A stretch of 6,852 nucleotides of DNA, taken from NCBI GenBank assembly GCA_030839005.1, contig JAUZEM010000304.1, forward strand, positions 1-6,852, in the 5' to 3' direction. Made by a program: the position numbers and the translations under genes. This document shows positions 5,785 through 6,852 of the stretch, piece after piece. The notes below the pieces were generated by a model, which was given only the letters and a program-made list of their open reading frames with translations, had not been told where the DNA came from and did not search any database. Positions within the stretch are counted from its first letter, which is position 1. Every line of letters starts with the position of its first letter. Origin of the DNA: Actinomycetota bacterium (GTDB lineage Bacteria; Actinomycetota; Acidimicrobiia; IMCC26256; PALSA-610).

Positions 5785-6198
5785 ATGGCATCTCATGTAC
5801 CGAACGCATCTGGAGGCATCGTTACGAAACCGAGTCCGCGCTCTGTCGCGGCGACGGTCGCTCGTCTCCAGCGGCTCATCGAAGAGAAGGGCGTGATGCT
5901 CTTCGCGGTTATAGATCACAGCGGCGAGGCGAACCGCGTCGGGCTGACGATGCCGGACACCAAGCTGGTCATTTTTGGAAGTCCAACGGCCGGTACGCCA
6001 GTCATGGTCGCGGCACCGCTCGCCGCTCTCGACCTGCCTCTCAAGCTGCTCGTATCCGAGGACCCGGCCGGACTTGTTTCGGTCAGCTACAACTCGCCTT
6101 CATGGCTCGCCGAACGCCATCACCTCTCCGAGGAGATGGCGGCCCGCCTCGAACAAATCGAAACGATCAGCGACGCGGTCGTGGCCGTTGATACATGA
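5785..6198 (+). CDS. DUF302-domain protein
   Basis: A 137-residue protein matching the DUF302 (PF03625) pattern over most of its length: KPSPRSVAATVARLQRLIEE (15-34), the strand MLFAVIDHS (38-46), the hallmark IFGSPTAGTPVM (63-74), ALDLPLKLLVSED (81-93) and SYNSPSWLAERH (101-112). The biochemical function of DUF302 is not established. No membrane segment or signal peptide is visible. ATG 5785 gives a short 14-residue lead before the domain. TTG 5749 in the same frame would add 12 residues with no family support. A GGAGG at 5812-5816 has no normal start after it and is ignored. The gene follows the second methyltransferase by 60 bases in the same direction and may be independently transcribed. 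Confidence 0.8.
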   Translation: MASHVPNASGGIVTKPSPRSVAATVARLQRLIEEKGVMLFAVIDHSGEANRVGLTMPDTKLVIFGSPTAGTPVMVAAPLAALDLPLKLLVSEDPAGLVSVSYNSPSWLAERHHLSEEMAARLEQIETISDAVVAVDT

Positions 6199-6221
6199 CC
6201 GCCGATCGGTACTCGCTCGAG

Positions 6222-6237
6222 TGCTCGGGATCGAGCA
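6222..6237 (+). terminator. Hairpin after the DUF302 gene, possible terminator
   Basis: TGCTCG (6222-6227) and CGAGCA (6232-6237) form a perfect 6-base stem with a GGAT tetraloop, 23 bases after the DUF302 stop. No T tract follows. A smaller dyad ACTCG-CT-CGAGT (6211-6222) overlaps its left arm and could be an alternative fold. Confidence 0.4.
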
Positions 6238-6354
6238 ATCTGGCGCGCGTGGGACAGCAATCGCGTCGGGTGAAGTCGGGAGCGCCATGCAGAAGGACAT
6301 GCAGTTTTCGTGGGATGACCTAACCGGCGACGTGCGGGTCGATGTGCGTCGCGA

Positions 6355-6624
6355 ATGACGATCCCGCCGGGTATGGATGCTGGGATACCGCAGCCCTCGG
6401 GTACCCGGTATGTACCGCCACGGTGCACTTCTCGCGGCGCGGCTACCTCCGTCGTGCACCACGGCTCGATGAAAGACATCGTGCCGGTGTACGAAGCGCT
6501 CGTGCAGTGGATCGAGGACAGCGGCTACCGGCTCGCCGGTCGTAGCCGCGAGCTGTATCTGGAGTTCGACGAAGACGATCACTCTCGCAACGTCACCGAA
6601 CTGCAGATGCCGATTGCGCGCTGA
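6355..6624 (+). pseudogene. Truncated GyrI-like effector-binding domain (regulator remnant)
   Basis: The frame from ATG 6355 to TGA 6622-6624 encodes 89 residues matching the second half of a GyrI-like small-molecule-binding domain (PF06445), as found at the C-terminus of MerR- and AraC-type regulators. The key matches are ATSVVHHGS (30-38), VYEALVQWIEDSGYRLAG (45-62), SRELYLEFD (64-72) and VTELQMPI (80-87). A full domain is about 150 residues and a MerR-GyrI regulator about 270. Here the DNA-binding part and the first half of the effector domain are absent. The frame immediately upstream is closed by stops, and no other upstream frame (6199-6354) encodes a recognisable HTH. One upstream frame ends in GDVRVDVRRE at 6358, overlapping ATG 6355 (ATGA), which could be a fragment of the missing part after a frameshift and deletion. 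A short stand-alone protein is the alternative reading. Confidence 0.55.
6369..6417. repeat. Cluster of GGTAC/GGTAT dyads inside the regulator remnant
   Basis: Within about 50 bases there is GGTAT (6370-6374) facing ATACC (6385-6389), the perfect palindrome CGGGTACCCG (6398-6407), and CGGTA-TG-TACCG (6406-6417). The clustering falls where the protein alignment to GyrI-like domains is weakest. It may be a binding-site region, a rearrangement scar or chance in GC-rich DNA. Confidence 0.35.
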
Positions 6625-6639
6625 CTCGCGCGGGTCGGC

Positions 6640-6852
6640 TCAGAGGAGGCCGGCAAGGGTGTAATGGAAGCCGATCGACTCGTGGAAGACGTTGTCAGGC
6701 GCAACCTGCAAGAGACGATCTCGTAGGTCTCGCTCGAACGCACGAGCGTGCGATCCGAGCGCGGGCTTCGAGAGGACAGAGGTCGAGTACAGGAAGCCGT
6801 TCAGCCGCTCGATGGTCCACTCGTGCGGTGTCGGGAAGTCATGCTCGCCGAC
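6640..6852 (-). CDS. Class I SAM methyltransferase, C-terminal part (start beyond window)
   Basis: On the minus strand an open frame enters from the right edge and ends at TGA (complement of 6640-6642), giving 70 residues plus stop. It reads PHEWTIERLNGFLYSTS, then VLSKPALGSHARAFERDL, then DRLLQVAPDNVFHESIGFHY and a short end TLAGLL. This matches the C-terminal region of small class I SAM methyltransferases, where 'W(T/S)...v.g.l.StS.....lg.....FE.dlr..Ll.l.p.g.F.e......y.la' follows the Rossmann core. Motif I lies outside the window, so the assignment rests on the tail only. The gene converges on the GyrI-like remnant with 15 bases between the two stops. Confidence 0.65.
   Translation of the reverse strand, partial: VGEHDFPTPHEWTIERLNGFLYSTSVLSKPALGSHARAFERDLRDRLLQVAPDNVFHESIGFHYTLAGLL

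Noticed and set aside
6287..6358. 23-codon frame (MQKDMQFSWDD...) as a separate small gene
   Set aside because: No ribosome binding site and no known family. It is better read as possible debris of the truncated regulator.
1..6852. tRNA, rRNA, CRISPR array, insertion sequence, phage or defence system
   Set aside because: No repeat-spacer pattern, transposase or integrase frame, terminal inverted repeats or RNA-gene structure was seen on either strand.

Overview
The window is high-GC, gene-dense and almost entirely on one strand. It has GTG starts, short intergenic gaps, a stop/start overlap, and at least one promoter whose -10 box sits seven bases before an ATG, as expected for a leaderless mRNA. 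Together with a luciferase-like, probably F420-dependent oxidoreductase, this points to an actinobacterium. The protein style would fit an uncultured soil or water lineage such as Acidimicrobiia, but that rank is a guess.

Layout. (1) The left edge carries the 3' end of a small gene for a possible PH-fold protein. (2) A 91-base intergenic region follows, with two related dyad motifs and a leaderless promoter. (3) It leads into a tight three-gene cluster: an LLM-class oxidoreductase, a YdjC/ChbG-type deacetylase and a tandem-GNAT acetyltransferase. The second gene starts 11 bases after the first ends, and the third overlaps the second by four bases, so they are very probably one transcript. (4) A 98-base leader with a hairpin and a good Shine-Dalgarno sequence precedes an adenosine-deaminase-family enzyme that has HLEG where classical adenosine deaminases have HLDG. 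(5) Two unrelated class I SAM methyltransferases follow, then a DUF302 protein. (6) The right end is less orderly. It holds a non-coding stretch with a hairpin, an apparently truncated GyrI-like effector-binding domain, and, converging on the minus strand, the C-terminal 70 codons of a third class I methyltransferase that runs off the window.

How the genes may work together. The oxidoreductase, deacetylase and acetyltransferase could form a small pathway acting on an N-acetylated sugar or similar metabolite, controlled at the paired dyads. The deaminase is a candidate for adenine, aminodeoxyfutalosine or adenosine deamination. The methyltransferases, DUF302 gene and GyrI remnant look like ordinary accessory genes with no evident joint function. 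I found no RNA genes, CRISPR array, insertion sequence or recognisable defence or biosynthetic system. The best leads are the paired dyads, the unusual deacetylase/acetyltransferase pairing, the deaminase specificity question and the broken regulator.
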